Part shown: piece by piece, positions 10,013 through 20,554 of the stretch | How positions within the stretch are numbered: the first letter of the stretch is position 1 | Layout: the number at the start of each line of letters is the position of its first letter | Notes under the pieces: model-generated | The model's input: the letters and a program-made list of their open reading frames with translations, nothing else | What the model was told of the DNA's origin: nothing | Database searches by the model: none | Assembly (NCBI GenBank): GCA_001803165.1 | Contig: MHAZ01000019.1 | Location: 124,001-188,000 of the forward strand | Length of the DNA stretch: 64,000 bases | Direction of reading: 5' to 3' | From: Stygiobacter sp. RIFOXYC2_FULL_38_25 | GTDB taxonomy: Bacteria; Bacteroidota; Ignavibacteria; Ignavibacteriales; Melioribacteraceae | Program-made: the position numbers and the translations under genes

Positions 10013-11428
10013 TTATTTTTTCATGATTGCAAGGTAAACTAAAAAGGAAACAGCAAAACCAATAAACCAAGCGTAATCATATAAAAATCTAAGTGAAGGA
10101 ACTAACAAACCAATCAAAGCAACAAACACGCCGGCAGCTAACGCATAAATAGCTTTTACATTAAATCCATTCTTGTATTCATACACACCATTTCTTCTAT
10201 AGAGATCAAGCACAACCAATTTGCTTTTCTTCACTAAGAAATAATCACAGATTAATATTCCAGCGATTGGACCCAAGAACCCGGAATAGCCAACTAACCA
10301 TCCAAAGATGTAAGCGCTGTAATCCGAAAGTAATTTCCACGGCATTATTACTATTCCAAGAATTGCTGTCATTAATCCGCCGCGAACAAAATTAATTTTT
10401 GTAGGATAAAGATTTGAAAAATCGTTAGCCGGAGAAACTACATTTGCCGCTATGTTTGTTGTTAAGGTTGCAATCATTAGAGCCAATAGGGAGACTACAA
10501 CAATAATCGGATTATGAAATTTTGAGAGCAGAACAACCGGATCCCAAATCGCCTCGCCGAAAACAACTACAGTAGCTGAAGTAACAGCTACACCAATGAA
10601 CGAATAAAGAGCCATTGTTGGGGGCAGTCCGATTGCTTGACCAAGCATTTGTGCTTTTTGACTTTTTGCAAATCTGGAAAAATCCGGAATGTTGAGAGAC
10701 AGCGTTGCCCAGTAACCAACCATTCCGGTGAGTGATGGAATAAAAAATTGCCAAAACTCTCCGGCAGTTTTGAATTTACTTGGCTGACTTAATATTGGTC
10801 CCCAGCCGCCGCCTTGTACGTATGCCCAAATAAGAAGCACAATTCCAACAACAAGAAGAAACGGCGCGCCAAGAGCTTCAAGCCATTTTATAGATTCCAT
10901 TCCGTTAACAATGAAATAAACATTCATAGCCCAGAAGATTATAAAGCCGGCTGCCGAACCTAAACTCCAAGTCGCCCATTGTGGAATTAAAATGCTAAGA
11001 AGAGAACTTAACGCTTGTCCTCCAATCCATGTTTGAATACCGAACCAACCGCACGCAACAACAGCACGAAGTAAAGCAGGAACATTTGAGCCAAGAGTGC
11101 CGAATGCAGCTCTTGCAAGTACAGGAAATGGAATTCCATATTTAGTTCCAGCATGTGCGTTTAGAACCATTGGAACGAGAACAATAATATTGCCGAGAGT
11201 AATTGTCATAAGCGCTTGCCACCAATTCATTCCACCGGCAATCAACCCGCTTGCCAGCATATACGTTGTAATGCAAACACTCATACCTATCCAGAGCGAA
11301 GCAATATTGTAAGTGCCCCAGGTTCTTTGGTTGATTTTTGTTGGCGCTAAATCTTTATTGAAAAGTTTTGTGTCATTAAGACCGGAAAGATCTGTTTCTA
11401 CTAAGCTTTCGGAAAACAATTTTCCCAT
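10013..11428 (-). CDS. NCS1 family nucleobase:cation symporter
   Basis: TM-rich; NQRTWGTYNIASLWIGMSVCITTYMLASGLIAGGMNWWQALMTITLGN is typical of NCS1 (allantoin/uracil/hydantoin permease). Confidence 0.9.
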   Translation of the reverse strand: MGKLFSESLVETDLSGLNDTKLFNKDLAPTKINQRTWGTYNIASLWIGMSVCITTYMLASGLIAGGMNWWQALMTITLGNIIVLVPMVLNAHAGTKYGIPFPVLARAAFGTLGSNVPALLRAVVACGWFGIQTWIGGQALSSLLSILIPQWATWSLGSAAGFIIFWAMNVYFIVNGMESIKWLEALGAPFLLVVGIVLLIWAYVQGGGWGPILSQPSKFKTAGEFWQFFIPSLTGMVGYWATLSLNIPDFSRFAKSQKAQMLGQAIGLPPTMALYSFIGVAVTSATVVVFGEAIWDPVVLLSKFHNPIIVVVSLLALMIATLTTNIAANVVSPANDFSNLYPTKINFVRGGLMTAILGIVIMPWKLLSDYSAYIFGWLVGYSGFLGPIAGILICDYFLVKKSKLVVLDLYRRNGVYEYKNGFNVKAIYALAAGVFVALIGLLVPSLRFLYDYAWFIGFAVSFLVYLAIMKK

Positions 11429-11481
11429 AGCTATCCTTTCGTTAATAAGAAGGTGTGCAGAAAAACAAAATGCTTATGCTT

Positions 11482-11624
11482 ACTTACAGAGACCTCAGAA
11501 TAATTATTTCAGTGTCACACTGAAGTCCGTCGGCTGACGGATTGAAGTGTGACAATTTAGTTTGTAGTGTCATGGTTCGACAAGCTCACCATGACTTAGT
11601 CTTAGTATTTCAGAGGTCACTTAC
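11482..11624. repeat. Intergenic repeat with imperfect terminal inverted repeats and internal palindromes
   Basis: Ends AGAGACCTC... / ...CAGAGGTCACT; internal palindromes gtcacactgaagtccgtcggctgacggattgaagtgtgac and gtcatggttcgacaagctcaccatgac. Confidence 0.5.
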
Positions 11625-11626
11625 AA

Positions 11627-13015
11627 TTAATTCCAAGCAAGACCATGTGTATTTCTCTTTACAAAGTTTCCTCGTCCGGCTCTACCAAGAAACTTTTTGT
11701 TTTCAACAATCACTTCGCCGCGAGAGATAACTATATCTGCATCGCCTTTAACTTTCTTACCTTCGAACATAGAATAGTCAACTCTCATATGATGCGTCTT
11801 AGCTGAGATTACAAGTTCTTTTTCCGGATCCCAAATTACAATGTCGGCATCAGAGCCAGGAGCGATTGTTCCTTTGCGAGGATACATACCAAATATTTTT
11901 GCCGGATTAGTAGAAGTAAGTTCCACCCAGCGATTGAGAGAAAATCTTTTTTCGTTTACACCGCCTTGATACATTAGATGCAAGCGGTTTTCCAATCCCG
12001 GACCACCGTTCGGAATTTTTGTAAAGTTTTCTCTACCTAATTCTTTTTGACCTTTGAAATTAAATGGGCAATGATCGGTTGATACAACTTGCAGATCATT
12101 CTTCTGCAAAGCGCCCCACAATTTTTCTTGATTCCATTTTTCTCTTACCGGCGGAGAGAATACATATTTAGCTCCTTCAAATTCCGGTTTGGAAATATCT
12201 TCAAGTGAGAGATATAAATATTGCGGACATGTTTCAGCATAAGCAGGTAGTCCTTTATCTCTCGCATTAACAACTTTTTCAAGCGCATCGTTACAAGTAA
12301 GATGAACAATATAAATTGGAGTTCCAGCCATTTCAGCCAATGCTATTGCACGGTTAGTTGATTCACCCTCAGCGGCTGCCGGACGACTTAACGCGTGATA
12401 TAACGGAGATAGATTTCCTTTTGCCACAGTTTCTTTTACAATATCATCAATCACCATTCCATTTTCTGCGTGCATGCAAACTAGACCTCCGTTCTTAGCG
12501 GTTTGCTTCAATGCCTTATAAATCGTGGCGTCGTCAACCATCAAGACATTCGGGTAAGCAAGAAATAATTTGAAACTTGTTACGCCTTCAGCAACCATAT
12601 CATCCATTTCGCTTATTCGTTCATCGGGCAAATCGGTAATTATCATGTGAAAGCTATAATCAATAGTTGCTTTTCCTTCAGCTTTCTTGTGCCAGATATC
12701 AAGTCCCTCGCGCATACTTTTGCCTTTGGGCTGAATCGCAAAATCAATTAGGGAAGTTGTTCCGCCAAAAGCTGCGCCGATGGTTCCAGTCTCAAAATCA
12801 TCACTCGATGTTGTTCCTCCGAAAGGCATATCAAGATGCGTGTGAACATCTATTCCGCCGGGAATAACATATTTTCCTTTCGCGTCAATCACTTTATCCG
12901 CATTAATATTAAGTGATAAACCGATTGTTGTGATTTTATCTTTCTCGATAAAAATATCGGCAATGTAATCTTGTTCGGCTGTAATTATACGACCGTTTTT
13001 AATTAACAACGACAT
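11627..13015 (-). CDS. hydA: Dihydropyrimidinase
   Basis: Cyclic amidohydrolase motifs GGIDVHTHLDMPFGG, TSFKLFLAYPNV, STDHCPF; located in a pyrimidine catabolic operon. Confidence 0.92.
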   Translation of the reverse strand: MSLLIKNGRIITAEQDYIADIFIEKDKITTIGLSLNINADKVIDAKGKYVIPGGIDVHTHLDMPFGGTTSSDDFETGTIGAAFGGTTSLIDFAIQPKGKSMREGLDIWHKKAEGKATIDYSFHMIITDLPDERISEMDDMVAEGVTSFKLFLAYPNVLMVDDATIYKALKQTAKNGGLVCMHAENGMVIDDIVKETVAKGNLSPLYHALSRPAAAEGESTNRAIALAEMAGTPIYIVHLTCNDALEKVVNARDKGLPAYAETCPQYLYLSLEDISKPEFEGAKYVFSPPVREKWNQEKLWGALQKNDLQVVSTDHCPFNFKGQKELGRENFTKIPNGGPGLENRLHLMYQGGVNEKRFSLNRWVELTSTNPAKIFGMYPRKGTIAPGSDADIVIWDPEKELVISAKTHHMRVDYSMFEGKKVKGDADIVISRGEVIVENKKFLGRAGRGNFVKRNTHGLAWN

Positions 13016-13112
13016 GATTCACTCCTTTCAATTTGCTTTCTGTATTCAGCCATCAGCTATCTGTTCCGGTTTTCAGTTATATCTGATTTCCGACAGCTGA
13101 AAGCTGACTGCT

Positions 13113-14432
13113 CTAATGTATTTCAATTCCATGTTTATGTTGAAACTTTGCAAGCTCTTCCCAAGTCATTTGCTTGCCGCTCTTTCTAAATTCCTCGTTT
13201 AACTGATTCCAAGTTTTGGAAGCCGAACCATCATCAATTCTAACCATTGAGATACAGTTTTCAACCGGACAAACTAATGAACATAATGCACAGCCAACGC
13301 AGTCTTTTTCTCTCACTTCAGTTTTACTGCTTCCGTTTTCTTCCGTAAGATCAATACATTGATGTGCTGTATCTTCGCAAGCAACATAACACAAATTGCA
13401 GTGAATACATTTCTGCTGATCAATTCTGGCAATAGTTCTATTCAACAAATCAAAATTTCCAAAATTATCTATACGAGGTAAAGACTTTCCTCTAATCTGA
13501 TCGAGAGAAGTGATTCCCTTTTCGTTCATCCAGTTTGTCATTCCGTCAATCATATCTTCAACGATCCGGAATCCGTGGTGCATTACAGCAGTGCACACTT
13601 GCACATTTGATGAGCCGAGTAAAATAAATTCAAGCGCGTCTCTCCAATTACTAATTCCGCCAATTCCTGAAATAGGAAGATTAACTTCCGGATCAATTGC
13701 TACTTGAGAAAGCAAATGAAGCGCGATTGGTTTAACTGCAGGACCGGCATAACCGCCATGCCCACCTTTGCCGCCAACATTAGGTTTCAATTCGAATGTA
13801 TCGAGGTTAACTCCAATGATACTATTGATTGTATTGATGAGAGTTATTCCATTGGCGCCTGCCGCTTTAGCCGCACGCGCTGGTAATTGAATATTACTAA
13901 CATTGGGAGTTAATTTTACAAGAACAGGTATTGTCGAAATTTCCGTAACCCACTCTGTTATCATTTTGCAGTATTCCGGAACCTGCCCAACCGCCGCACC
14001 CATTCCACGTTCACTCATTCCATGCGGACAACCATAGTTTAATTCAATTCCATCACAGCCTGTATCAATTGTTCGTTTAACTATCTCATGCCAGGTTTCT
14101 CTTTTCGATTCTACCATCAACGAAACTACAACCGCACGGTCCGGCCAAAGTTTTTTCGTTTCTGCAATTTCTCTGAAGTTTGTTTCTATTGGTCTGTCAC
14201 TTATTAATTCGATATTGTTCAAGCCAAAAATCTTTTGTCCGTTGTAATCTAAACCGCCGTAGCGGTTAAATACATTCATTACCGGCTCGCCAATAGTTTT
14301 CCAGACAGTTCCTCCCCATCCTTTTTCAAATGCTTTGCAATTTTGATATGCTGAGTTTGAAGGAGGAGCTGATGCCAGCCAAAAAGGATTAGGAGATTTT
14401 ATTCCAGCGCAGTTAACCGATAGATCTACCAT
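13113..14432 (-). CDS. preA: NAD-dependent dihydropyrimidine dehydrogenase subunit PreA
   Basis: DHOD-like barrel plus C-terminal 4Fe-4S motifs CIHCNLCYVAC and CVGCALCSLVCPVENC. Confidence 0.92.
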   Translation of the reverse strand: MVDLSVNCAGIKSPNPFWLASAPPSNSAYQNCKAFEKGWGGTVWKTIGEPVMNVFNRYGGLDYNGQKIFGLNNIELISDRPIETNFREIAETKKLWPDRAVVVSLMVESKRETWHEIVKRTIDTGCDGIELNYGCPHGMSERGMGAAVGQVPEYCKMITEWVTEISTIPVLVKLTPNVSNIQLPARAAKAAGANGITLINTINSIIGVNLDTFELKPNVGGKGGHGGYAGPAVKPIALHLLSQVAIDPEVNLPISGIGGISNWRDALEFILLGSSNVQVCTAVMHHGFRIVEDMIDGMTNWMNEKGITSLDQIRGKSLPRIDNFGNFDLLNRTIARIDQQKCIHCNLCYVACEDTAHQCIDLTEENGSSKTEVREKDCVGCALCSLVCPVENCISMVRIDDGSASKTWNQLNEEFRKSGKQMTWEELAKFQHKHGIEIH

Positions 14433-14435
14433 AGA

Positions 14436-15800
14436 TTATTTTTCTCCTTTCGATTGATCCGACAAAAATGCGTGAATACCTTGAGCAGCTCTCTTACCAT
14501 CGTACGCCGCGTTAACTACTTCTTTGCCACCGTTAATGCAATCGCCGCCGGCAAAAATTTTAGGATTAGTAGTTTGATATGATGTTTGATCAACAATAAC
14601 GCAGCCTTCTTCATCAAGAGTGACGTTTGGAATTGAGCTTAGGAAATTTGATTTTGTTTCTTGACCGATTGCTTTAATAACCATATCAACATTGATTGTA
14701 AATTCAGAACCGGAAATTGGAATTGGTTTTCTTCTTCCTCTAATATCAGGTTCTTCTAATTTCATTTTTACGCATTCAATTCCTTCAACAGAATCTTTAC
14801 CAATAATTTGTTTTGGTGAAGTAAGAAAATGAAAAACGATTCCATCCTTCTTCGCTAACTGATATTCAAATTCGTAAGCAGACATTTCAACATCGCTTCT
14901 CCTATAAATGATGTACACTTGCTCGGCACCTAAACGTTTAGCTTCAGTTGCCGCATCAATTGAAGTATTACCGGCACCAATTACAGCTACTTTCTTACCA
15001 ACATTTACATCTTTCCAATTTTCCGTTTTAACTTTTTCAATAAAATCGAGAGCTCCAATAACTCCGGATAATTCTTCGCCTTGAATTGAGAGTTGCGGAC
15101 TTTCGCCAAGCCCAACGCCTAAGAAAACCGCATCGTGCTGTTTTAAGAGATCATCAACTTTTACAGTTTTACCAATCATCACTTCTGTTTTAATATCAAC
15201 GCCAAAACTTTTTACTAACTCAACTTCTTTTAAGCTGTCTTCCCTTCTCATTTTATACGGAGCTATGCCCCAGGTATTTAGTCCGCCCGGAATTTTATTT
15301 GCTTCGTAAATAGTTACAACATAACCTAACAGAGCTAACTCGGCACCGCATGCTAAACCGGCAGGACCCGAGCCAACAATTCCTACAGACTTTCCATTAT
15401 TAGGCAGTTTGTCAAAGATAGTCGGCATTCCTTTTTCAAAATAATTTTCTATTACAAAGCGCTGAAGTCTTCCAATTTGAATTGGGTCTTCTCCTTTTAC
15501 ATTATAAACACAAGCACCTTCACATAATACATCTACAGGGCAAGCTTTCGCACAAGTAAGAGGCACCCAATTCGATTGATAAATTGTCTTTGCCGAGCCA
15601 AGTAAATTTCCCGTAGAAATCTTTTTTATAAATGTTGATATGTCTATATGAGTAGGACAAGCTTTCATGCATGGAGAATCGTAACAATAAAGACATCGTA
15701 AAGCTTCGGTAGTTGCTGCATTTTGTGTGAATGGCGGATGCAGATCGGAAAAATTCCTCTCGTATTGATCTGCTTGAAGTTTTGGTGCAATATTCTTCAT
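14436..15800 (-). CDS. preT: NAD-dependent dihydropyrimidine dehydrogenase subunit PreT
   Basis: CYDSPCMKACPTHIDI, GSGPAGLACGAELALLGY, IGAGNTSIDAATEAKRLGA; adjacent to preA. Confidence 0.92.
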   Translation of the reverse strand: MKNIAPKLQADQYERNFSDLHPPFTQNAATTEALRCLYCYDSPCMKACPTHIDISTFIKKISTGNLLGSAKTIYQSNWVPLTCAKACPVDVLCEGACVYNVKGEDPIQIGRLQRFVIENYFEKGMPTIFDKLPNNGKSVGIVGSGPAGLACGAELALLGYVVTIYEANKIPGGLNTWGIAPYKMRREDSLKEVELVKSFGVDIKTEVMIGKTVKVDDLLKQHDAVFLGVGLGESPQLSIQGEELSGVIGALDFIEKVKTENWKDVNVGKKVAVIGAGNTSIDAATEAKRLGAEQVYIIYRRSDVEMSAYEFEYQLAKKDGIVFHFLTSPKQIIGKDSVEGIECVKMKLEEPDIRGRRKPIPISGSEFTINVDMVIKAIGQETKSNFLSSIPNVTLDEEGCVIVDQTSYQTTNPKIFAGGDCINGGKEVVNAAYDGKRAAQGIHAFLSDQSKGEK

Positions 15801-15837
15801 AGATTTATTCCAATCTAGTTTTTTCGAAAATGACCAG

Positions 15838-17172
15838 CTATGCTTTTAATGCATCATCTGCTATTGTGAGAGCTTCATCAAGATTTTTTACGGCAAAATC
15901 AATGTCTTCTTTTGATATTATTAATGGCGGTGCAATTATAAAATGGCTAACCCACGACTGAATGTAAACACCACGCTTCATCATCTCCGCAGCAATTTTA
16001 TCTACAAGTAAAGGTTTTCCGTTTACTTTATCTTCTTTTGTATTAAATGATTCCTTTGTTTTTTGGTTCTTCACTAACTCAACCGCATAAAAAAGTCCGA
16101 TACCCCTAACATCACCAATAGAAGGATGTTTGGCTTTCAACGTCGATAATTTTTCATTGAGATACTCTCCCATTTCTACAGCGCGGTCAATCAATTTATT
16201 ATTTCTTAACTCATTGATTGCAGCTATTGCCGGAGCCAAAGTTAACGGATGCGCTTCGTATGTATGTCCGTGAGAAAAATAGTGATCGTTAAAATAGTCG
16301 GCTATTTTCATAGTGGTTGCTGTTAAGCCAAGAGGAACATATGCAGAAGTAATTCCTTTAGCTGTTGTTAGAATATCAGGTTGAACATCCCAATGATCAA
16401 CAGCGAACCATTTACCGGTTCTTCCCCATCCGCTCATTACTTCATCTGCAATGAGTAGAACATTATAATCATCACAAATCTTTCTTAGCCTTGGCAAATA
16501 TTCTTTAGGAGGAATTAGAATTCCGTTTGTTCCAACGACAGGCTCAAGAATAATTGCGGCAACATTACTTTCATTCTTAATCATGTGTTCGATGTAGTTT
16601 GCGCACGCAATTTCGCAGTCCGGATAAGAATGATTGAGCGGACAACGATAACAATTACATTCCGGTGCGAAAATTACTCCATCAATTTTGCCGGAAGGTT
16701 CAACAGCCCATCTACGCGGATCACCGGTTGCTGCAATTGATGCAGCAGTAGAACCATGATATGAATTGTAACGCGAAATGATTTTGTATTTGCCTGTGTA
16801 CATTCTCGCAATTTTAATTGCCGCTTCGTTCGCTTCCGTACCTGAAGTAGAGAAATAAAATTTTTCCAAACCTTTAGGTAAAACTTCCAATAATAGTTTG
16901 CTCAACTCAGCGCGTACTTCTGTTGCAAATCCGGGTGCGGCATAGGCAAGTTTTTTCGCTTGATCTTCAATGGCTTGAATAACAGCTTTGTTTTTATGAC
17001 CAATAGAAACACACATAAGCTGAGATGAAAGATCTAAATATTTCTTACCCGCAGCATCTGTAAAGTAACATCCTTCCGCATCAACTATTTGAAGTGGAGT
17101 CCAATTTTTCTGAAATCTCCAGGTACCATAAGTATGTTTCGCGGTTATTGCAACAACTTCTTCCGGTGTCAA
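15838..17172 (-). CDS. Class III (omega) aminotransferase, probably beta-alanine:2-oxo acid
   Basis: PLP-dependent class III motifs (STSGTEANEAAIKIAR, LLIADEVMSGWGRTGKWFA); operon context. Confidence 0.85.
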   Translation of the reverse strand: MTPEEVVAITAKHTYGTWRFQKNWTPLQIVDAEGCYFTDAAGKKYLDLSSQLMCVSIGHKNKAVIQAIEDQAKKLAYAAPGFATEVRAELSKLLLEVLPKGLEKFYFSTSGTEANEAAIKIARMYTGKYKIISRYNSYHGSTAASIAATGDPRRWAVEPSGKIDGVIFAPECNCYRCPLNHSYPDCEIACANYIEHMIKNESNVAAIILEPVVGTNGILIPPKEYLPRLRKICDDYNVLLIADEVMSGWGRTGKWFAVDHWDVQPDILTTAKGITSAYVPLGLTATTMKIADYFNDHYFSHGHTYEAHPLTLAPAIAAINELRNNKLIDRAVEMGEYLNEKLSTLKAKHPSIGDVRGIGLFYAVELVKNQKTKESFNTKEDKVNGKPLLVDKIAAEMMKRGVYIQSWVSHFIIAPPLIISKEDIDFAVKNLDEALTIADDALKA

Positions 17173-17237
17173 TTTGTACCTCGTTTATTAAGAGCTGAAA
17201 TCAGAATTCAGAAATAAGGAATCAGTTAAAAATGCTC

Positions 17238-17603
17238 TCATTTTGAATTCCGGATTTTCTCCATGTATGAATGTAAAATTTTACTAACTTCTTCGAGCAT
17301 TGAAATCAAAGATGTAGTTTCAGCATATTCTAAATCGTGTGTTAAAACAATATAGTATCTGCATTCTTCCAACGAACCCTGAGCTATATTAAAAAATCTG
17401 AGTTTGTCCAGTTTCCCATTTTTCCTAAATCCTTCAGCAATGTTTGCGGCTATAGAAACTGCGGCTCTACGAAACTGACTACTTAAACCATATTGTTTTT
17501 CTTTCGGGAATAATTTAGTAATCTTATAAACATTCAAAACAAATTGATGAGCCTTTTGCCATACAATTAAATCTTGAAAACTATTCGATTTAACCTCCAC
17601 CAC
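17238..17603 (-). CDS. Four-helix bundle protein (23S rRNA IVS-type)
   Basis: FQDLIVWQKAHQFVLNVYKITKLFPKEKQYGLSSQFRRAAVSIAANIAEGF is diagnostic of this family. Confidence 0.9.
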   Translation of the reverse strand: MVEVKSNSFQDLIVWQKAHQFVLNVYKITKLFPKEKQYGLSSQFRRAAVSIAANIAEGFRKNGKLDKLRFFNIAQGSLEECRYYIVLTHDLEYAETTSLISMLEEVSKILHSYMEKIRNSK

Positions 17604-17651
17604 CGCCTCATTTCAATTTATACTGACTTCTGATTTCTGTCTTCTTACTTC

Positions 17652-18527
17652 TTACTTTTGAACATCACCTATCGCCCCATATTCTTCAGGACGCCTATCG
17701 CGGTAAAACTGCCATACGTTTCTTACTTCTTGAATTTCATCTAAATTAAGATCGGCAACAACTACTTCATCTTTATCTCTGCATGCTTGGGCAATAATTT
17801 TACCGCGTGGAGTGCAGAAATAACTCTTTCCATAAAATTCTCCAATGTTCCAGGGGGCTTCCGTACCAACTCGATTAATTGCGCCAACAAAATATCCGTT
17901 GGCAACTGCATGGGCGGGCTGTTCAAGTTCCCACAAATATTCCGATAATCCGGCAACAGTAGCAGATGGATTAAAAATAATTTCTGCACCGTTTAATCCG
18001 AGAATACGGGCTCCTTCCGGAAAGTGGCGGTCATAACAAATGTAAACTCCAATATCAGCATACGCAGTTTTGAAAACCGGAAATCCGAGATTGCCGGGTT
18101 TGAAATAAAATTTTTCCCAGAAACCGGGATTGCAATGAGGAATATGATGCTTCCGGTATTTGCCAAGATATTTTCCGTCGGCATCAATTACCGCAGCAGT
18201 GTTATAGTAAACGCCTTGAATTTCTTCCTCATAAATTGGGACAACAATCACCATGGAATGTTTCTTAGCTACTTCTTGCATCAGTTTAACCGTTGGTCCA
18301 TCGGGAATACTTTCGACAAGGGAATACCATTTCGTTTCCTGTTCGGCACAAAAATAAGGACCATAGAAAAGCTCCTGCATACATAAAATTTGTACACCTT
18401 TCTTTGCAGCATCTTCAATCATCAATAAGTGTTTCTCTATCATTGATTGTTTTACTTTTGCAATAGGTTGTTCAGCAGATATTGAAAGAGTTGCCTGAAT
18501 TAAACCTCCACGAACTGTTCTTGACAT
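17652..18527 (-). CDS. Nitrilase superfamily, probable beta-ureidopropionase / N-carbamoyl amidohydrolase
   Basis: CMQELFYGPYF, GKYRKHHIPH, GVYICYDRHFPEGAR; operon context. Confidence 0.88.
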   Translation of the reverse strand: MSRTVRGGLIQATLSISAEQPIAKVKQSMIEKHLLMIEDAAKKGVQILCMQELFYGPYFCAEQETKWYSLVESIPDGPTVKLMQEVAKKHSMVIVVPIYEEEIQGVYYNTAAVIDADGKYLGKYRKHHIPHCNPGFWEKFYFKPGNLGFPVFKTAYADIGVYICYDRHFPEGARILGLNGAEIIFNPSATVAGLSEYLWELEQPAHAVANGYFVGAINRVGTEAPWNIGEFYGKSYFCTPRGKIIAQACRDKDEVVVADLNLDEIQEVRNVWQFYRDRRPEEYGAIGDVQK

Positions 18528-18587
18528 ATTCTTACCTTTAACTTTTTGATAGATAATTTCTCAAGTGTGCTTTTTCATTTTATTACT

Positions 18588-18801
18588 AGAGACTTCTGAA
18601 ACCGTTTGTGTGAAGTAAAATTCAAAAATACAAAAGGGTTCACAAGAATAATTTTTTCGGGATTGATGAATCAAACCCCTACATTTTTTTTGTAGGGGCT
18701 TCATTCATGAAGCCCGTTTTTTAGGTAAATCGCCAACAAATCATCTATTAAATCTAATTCACACAACTGGTTTCTGAATAATTAATATTTCAGAGGTCAC
18801 T
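18588..18801. repeat. MITE-like intergenic element with imperfect TIRs and internal hairpins
   Basis: Left AGAGACTTCTGAAACCGTTTGTGTGAA, right reverse complement AGTGACCTCTGAAATATTAATTATTCAGAAACCAGTTGTGTGAA; internal cccctaca(t)8tgtagggg and gggcttcattcatgaagccc. Confidence 0.6.
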
Positions 18802-18815
18802 ACTACTTACTTATA

Positions 18816-20270
18816 CTAACTCATCCAGTTTATTTGCGATTCCGGATTCCACTTTACGGTAGTCTTTTTCAGCTTAGTCCAAAATTCAATAGAACTTTTC
18901 CCGGTTATATCGCAAGTGCCAAATTTGGATTCATTCCAGCCACCAAAAGAAAATGGTTCTCTTGGAACCGGCACTCCAATATTAACACCTATCATTCCGG
19001 CACTCGCGCGTTCGCTAATGTATCTAGCCATTCCACCGCTTTGGGTAAAGACAGAAGCTGCATTTCCATACAACGAACTTTTCTGAATTGATAACGCAGA
19101 ATCCACTGTATCTGCTCTTATGATTGCAATGACCGGACCAAATACTTCTTCTTTGGCAATCTTCATTCCCGGTTTTACATTATCAATAACAGTAGGTCCA
19201 ACATAAAATCCGTTTTCTTTGCCGGACACTTTACAATTCCTACCATCTAAAAGAATTTTAGCACCCTGTTGCTCTGCTTCAGTAATATAATTTTCAATTC
19301 TCACTTTTGCTTCTTTGGAAATTACAGAGCCAAGATTCTTCCCCGGAATAATTTTTTTCGCTTCCTCTACAAGCTGCTCAATTATTTTATCAACAGATCC
19401 AACTGCAACCATTACGGATGCCGCCATACAACGCTGCCCCGCACAACCGGACATTGAAGCAGCAACATTTGATGCAGTCATCCCAATGTTTGCATCCGGT
19501 AAAACAATTAAATGATTTTTTGCACCGCCAAGAGTTAAAGCTCTTTTTAGATTCGATGTTGAACGTGTGTAAACTAACTTGGCAACTTTTGTAGAGCCCA
19601 CAAATGAAACGGCTTGAATTCCGGGATGATCACAAATGGCTTCTACAGTATCTTTTGCTCCATGAACAACATTAAAAACGCCGTCAGGCAAGCCGGCTTC
19701 TTTTAGCAAGTCAGCAATTCTGTTCGCGCTTAACGGAACATGTTCGGATGGTTTCAGAATCATACAATTTCCTAACACAAGTGCATTCGGGATTGTCCAG
19801 TTAGGCACCATCAGCGGAAAATTAAAAGGAGTGATACAACCAACCACACCAACCGGATATCGTTCAACACGGCACTCAACACCATTACTAACTTCCATTA
19901 CCTCGCCGGCTGCAAGCTGCTCAAGTGAGCAAGCAAATTCTGTTACTTCGATACTTTTTTCAATCTCTGCTACGCTTTCGGAAATTGTTTTACCATTTTC
20001 CTCATGTATTAATTCGGCAAGTTCATTTAGATTTTTTTCAAGTAAGGTTTTATACTTGAAAAATATTTGTGCGCGTTCTTTAATGGGTTTAGCCGACCAG
20101 GAAGGAAATGCTTTCTGTGCGGCAGTTACGGCGTTATCAATCGCTTCGGCGCCGGAGATAGGTACAGTTGAGATTATTGTTCCATCAAGCGGAGAGATAA
20201 CATCTATGCTTTTATCTCCGCTATCTACAAATTTTCCATCAATATAATTTTTCAAAGAAGGGTACTTCAT
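18816..20270 (-). CDS. mmsA: CoA-acylating methylmalonate-semialdehyde dehydrogenase
   Basis: NYIDGKFVDS, GCITPFNFPLMVPNWTIPNAL, GCAGQRCMAASV; MmsA-type ALDH. Confidence 0.9.
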   Translation of the reverse strand: MKYPSLKNYIDGKFVDSGDKSIDVISPLDGTIISTVPISGAEAIDNAVTAAQKAFPSWSAKPIKERAQIFFKYKTLLEKNLNELAELIHEENGKTISESVAEIEKSIEVTEFACSLEQLAAGEVMEVSNGVECRVERYPVGVVGCITPFNFPLMVPNWTIPNALVLGNCMILKPSEHVPLSANRIADLLKEAGLPDGVFNVVHGAKDTVEAICDHPGIQAVSFVGSTKVAKLVYTRSTSNLKRALTLGGAKNHLIVLPDANIGMTASNVAASMSGCAGQRCMAASVMVAVGSVDKIIEQLVEEAKKIIPGKNLGSVISKEAKVRIENYITEAEQQGAKILLDGRNCKVSGKENGFYVGPTVIDNVKPGMKIAKEEVFGPVIAIIRADTVDSALSIQKSSLYGNAASVFTQSGGMARYISERASAGMIGVNIGVPVPREPFSFGGWNESKFGTCDITGKSSIEFWTKLKKTTVKWNPESQINWMS

Positions 20271-20554
20271 GAAAACCTCTTACAATTATTATTTGTAGAA
20301 TTTTCTTCTTTTCTTAAAGAAAATAGAGATTATAAATGAAGAATGAAAGATTTTTTATTGGGTATTAGGTCTGGTTTCGAATCTTCTCAGCCTCTTCCCC
20401 TCTTATTTATCTCAGCTAATCGGATTAAAGTTAAGCACGGAATTTTATCATAACTCAAAATAGTTCGATAATAGAATTGACTCTGATATTTCCATTTCAC
20501 ATCTTTTACTTAGTTCTTATCTTTTTGTAGTACTGCAATGCAATTCCATAAAGA

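Noticed and set aside
19831-20247. 138-aa + ORF antisense to mmsA
   Set aside because: Shadow ORF of a well-supported aldehyde dehydrogenase; the same reasoning was applied to other antisense ORFs such as 8964-9224, 10512-10754, 18024-18386, 21809-22252, 29146-29460 and 57635-57916.
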